A stretch of DNA of 5,959 nt from Christensenella sp. UBA3792. GTDB lineage: Bacteria; Bacillota; Clostridia; Christensenellales; CAG-138. Both the position numbers and the translations under genes were made by a program. Every line of letters starts with the position of its first letter. Position 1 is the first letter of the stretch. The notes beneath the pieces are model-generated. The model was given only the letters and a program-made list of their open reading frames with translations, had not been told where the DNA came from and searched no databases. The stretch spans positions 6,897-12,855 of the forward strand of contig DFEW01000029.1 in assembly GCA_002369195.1 (NCBI GenBank), written 5' to 3'. This document shows positions 4,710-5,959 of the stretch, in pieces.

Positions 4710-5959
4710 TCAGTCCTTCATCAATTCCTCGACGCTGACCGAATTGCCGGTGTGCGGATGCGTCTTGTGGAATTCCTTGGTCGCCTTGTTGTATTCCTTG
4801 CGCTTTTTGCGCATGATCTTCGCTTCCTGCGAGCCGCTGTGCAGCACGATCTTGACCGCGCGTTTTGCGGCATAGCCGAGCAGTCCGCCGACCTTGTCCT
4901 CTGCGCGGCGCATATCGGAGTTCTGCGGATGATCGCGCAGCAGATGGATCGCGTCGAACTCGCAGCGGGTCGTGCAGAGACCGCAGCCGATGCACTTGTT
5001 CGCGTCGACGATCGTTGCGCCGCAGCCGAGGCAGCGGGAGGTTTCGATCTTGACCTGCTCCTCGGTCAGCGTGAGACGCGGATCCTTGAAGCCGTTCTTC
5101 GGATCGATCGACGGATCGACCGCCGGAACCTGGCGCTGTGCGTGATCGTACGAATCGATCGCGATGTCGTTCTTGTCGAGCTCCTTGAAGAAGCGGCGGT
5201 CGCGGCCGAGCGTCTGATTCACGTTGTTCTTCGACACGAACCGTGCGAGCGATTCTGCCGCCTCGTGGCCCTGTCCGATCGCATCGATCACGAACTTCGG
5301 ACCGGTGAACACGTCGCCGCCTACGAAGATCGCGGGATCGTCGGTCTGATACGTGAACTTGTCCGCAACGGGGTAGTTGCCGTGATGGAACTTGACATTC
5401 GTGCCCTCGAGGAGCTTGCCCCACTCGATCGCCTGACCGATCGCGAACACGATCGTCTTTGCGTTGACGGTGATCGTCTCGTTCTCGTCGTACTTCGGGG
5501 AGAATCTGCCCGTCTCCGGATCGATCGTGGAGACGCAGCGCTTGAGCACGAGTCCCTTGACCTTGCCGGCTTCGTCGACGAGCACTTCCTTCGGACCCCA
5601 CGACGGCTCGATCTTCACGTTCTCCTCCTCCGCCTCGCGGATCTCCTCGGGCGAAGCGGGCATCGTCTCGCGCGATTCGAGGCAGAACATGGAAACGGTT
5701 TCGGCACCGAAGCGGTGCGCGGTGCGCGCACAGTCGATCGCCACGTTGCCGCCGCCGATGACGACCACGTCGCCTTCAAGCTTGCGGCTGTTGTCGGAAA
5801 GCGCCTTTTCAAGGAAGCTCACCGCGATCTCGGTGCCCTCGGCACGCTCGTTCGGGATGCCCGGAAGCCGTCCGCCCTGGCAGCCGATCGCGATATAGAA
5901 CGCTTCGTAGCCCTGCTGTTTGAGCTCTTCGATCGTGACGTCCTTGCCGACCTCCACGC
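4710..5959 (-). CDS. GltD-like FAD/NAD(P) oxidoreductase with ferredoxin-like Cys cluster, N terminus outside window
   Basis: The frame runs off the right edge; 415 complete codons are visible and the protein start is missing. The GTG at 5957-5955 is an internal Val. The visible part begins inside the FAD domain (VEVGKDVTIEELK, AIGCQGG at 23-29), then has a second dinucleotide-binding Rossmann motif GGGNVAID (68-75) with CLESRETMPA (92-101). The FAD-closing segment follows: FAIGQ, then VGGDVFTGPKFVIDAIGQG. This is the order found in the glutamate synthase small subunit and its relatives. Near the C terminus are C309, C312 and then CxxCxxCxxxC (C322, C325, C328, C332), a 4Fe-4S ferredoxin-like motif in which Glu replaces the Pro usual after the last Cys. 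A 70-residue Lys-rich tail follows. The likely role is electron transfer between NAD(P)H and an Fe-S or flavin partner; true glutamate synthase activity is unlikely without a visible large subunit. hypA starts one base after it. Confidence 0.88.
   Translation of the reverse strand, partial: VEVGKDVTIEELKQQGYEAFYIAIGCQGGRLPGIPNERAEGTEIAVSFLEKALSDNSRKLEGDVVVIGGGNVAIDCARTAHRFGAETVSMFCLESRETMPASPEEIREAEEENVKIEPSWGPKEVLVDEAGKVKGLVLKRCVSTIDPETGRFSPKYDENETITVNAKTIVFAIGQAIEWGKLLEGTNVKFHHGNYPVADKFTYQTDDPAIFVGGDVFTGPKFVIDAIGQGHEAAESLARFVSKNNVNQTLGRDRRFFKELDKNDIAIDSYDHAQRQVPAVDPSIDPKNGFKDPRLTLTEEQVKIETSRCLGCGATIVDANKCIGCGLCTTRCEFDAIHLLRDHPQNSDMRRAEDKVGGLLGYAAKRAVKIVLHSGSQEAKIMRKKRKEYNKATKEFHKTHPHTGNSVSVEELMKD

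Noticed and set aside
5095..5125. Repeated GGATCGA units looking like a short direct repeat.
   Set aside because: They encode the Asp-Pro-Ser-Ile-Asp-Pro stretch of the oxidoreductase and are explained by repeated residues with fixed codon choice.
4621..5601. Long open frame on the minus strand (326 codons) overlapping the oxidoreductase and hypA in another frame.
   Set aside because: The product is a low-complexity Arg/Gly/Asp/Ser string, and the alternative frame holds conserved flavin and Fe-S motifs.

Overview
The window looks like chromosomal DNA of a GC-rich anaerobic member of the Bacillota (class Clostridia; an Oscillospirales- or Christensenellales-like gut lineage is the best guess). 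The reasons are the GC-biased codon choice combined with clean AGGAGG-type ribosome binding sites, a FeoB followed by the small Cys-rich FeoB-associated protein common in Clostridia, and a GltD-like/ferredoxin oxidoreductase next to a lone HypA. The assignment to a lineage is inference. No mobile element, CRISPR array, tRNA or rRNA is visible, and coding density is very high, with no gap over 50 bases.

Layout. Plus strand, 1-2084: the 3' part of feoB (ferrous iron transporter; its P-loop lies upstream of the window), overlapping by 4 bases a 54-residue single-TM Cys-rich partner. Plus strand, 2062-4318: a well-formed sigma-A-type promoter, whose spacer and extended -10 overlap the end of the Cys-rich ORF, reads into a tightly packed four-gene operon: a CdsA-type phosphatidate cytidylyltransferase, a PPC/DUF296-domain protein, a six-helix membrane protein resembling the Pr6Pr group, and a four-helix membrane protein of unknown function. 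At 4330-4361 a perfect palindrome with a T-run terminates this operon and probably also the convergent one. Minus strand, 5959-4361: the C-terminal part of a GltD-like NAD(P)/FAD oxidoreductase with a ferredoxin-like Cys cluster, followed one base later by hypA.

How the genes fit together. The left end is ferrous iron uptake. The middle operon is headed by CDP-diacylglycerol synthesis and otherwise holds poorly characterised genes, two of them membrane proteins; the usual cdsA neighbours (uppS, dxr, rseP) are absent on the side that can be seen. The right end is redox/metallocentre biology: a flavin/Fe-S electron-transfer enzyme cotranscribed with a nickel/zinc metallochaperone. Most of the window is ordinary housekeeping-type sequence. 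The points most worth a second look are the cdsA-PPC-membrane protein operon, the acidic residue where NADPH-binding GltD proteins carry arginines, the HypA pairing, and the abundance of CGATCG.
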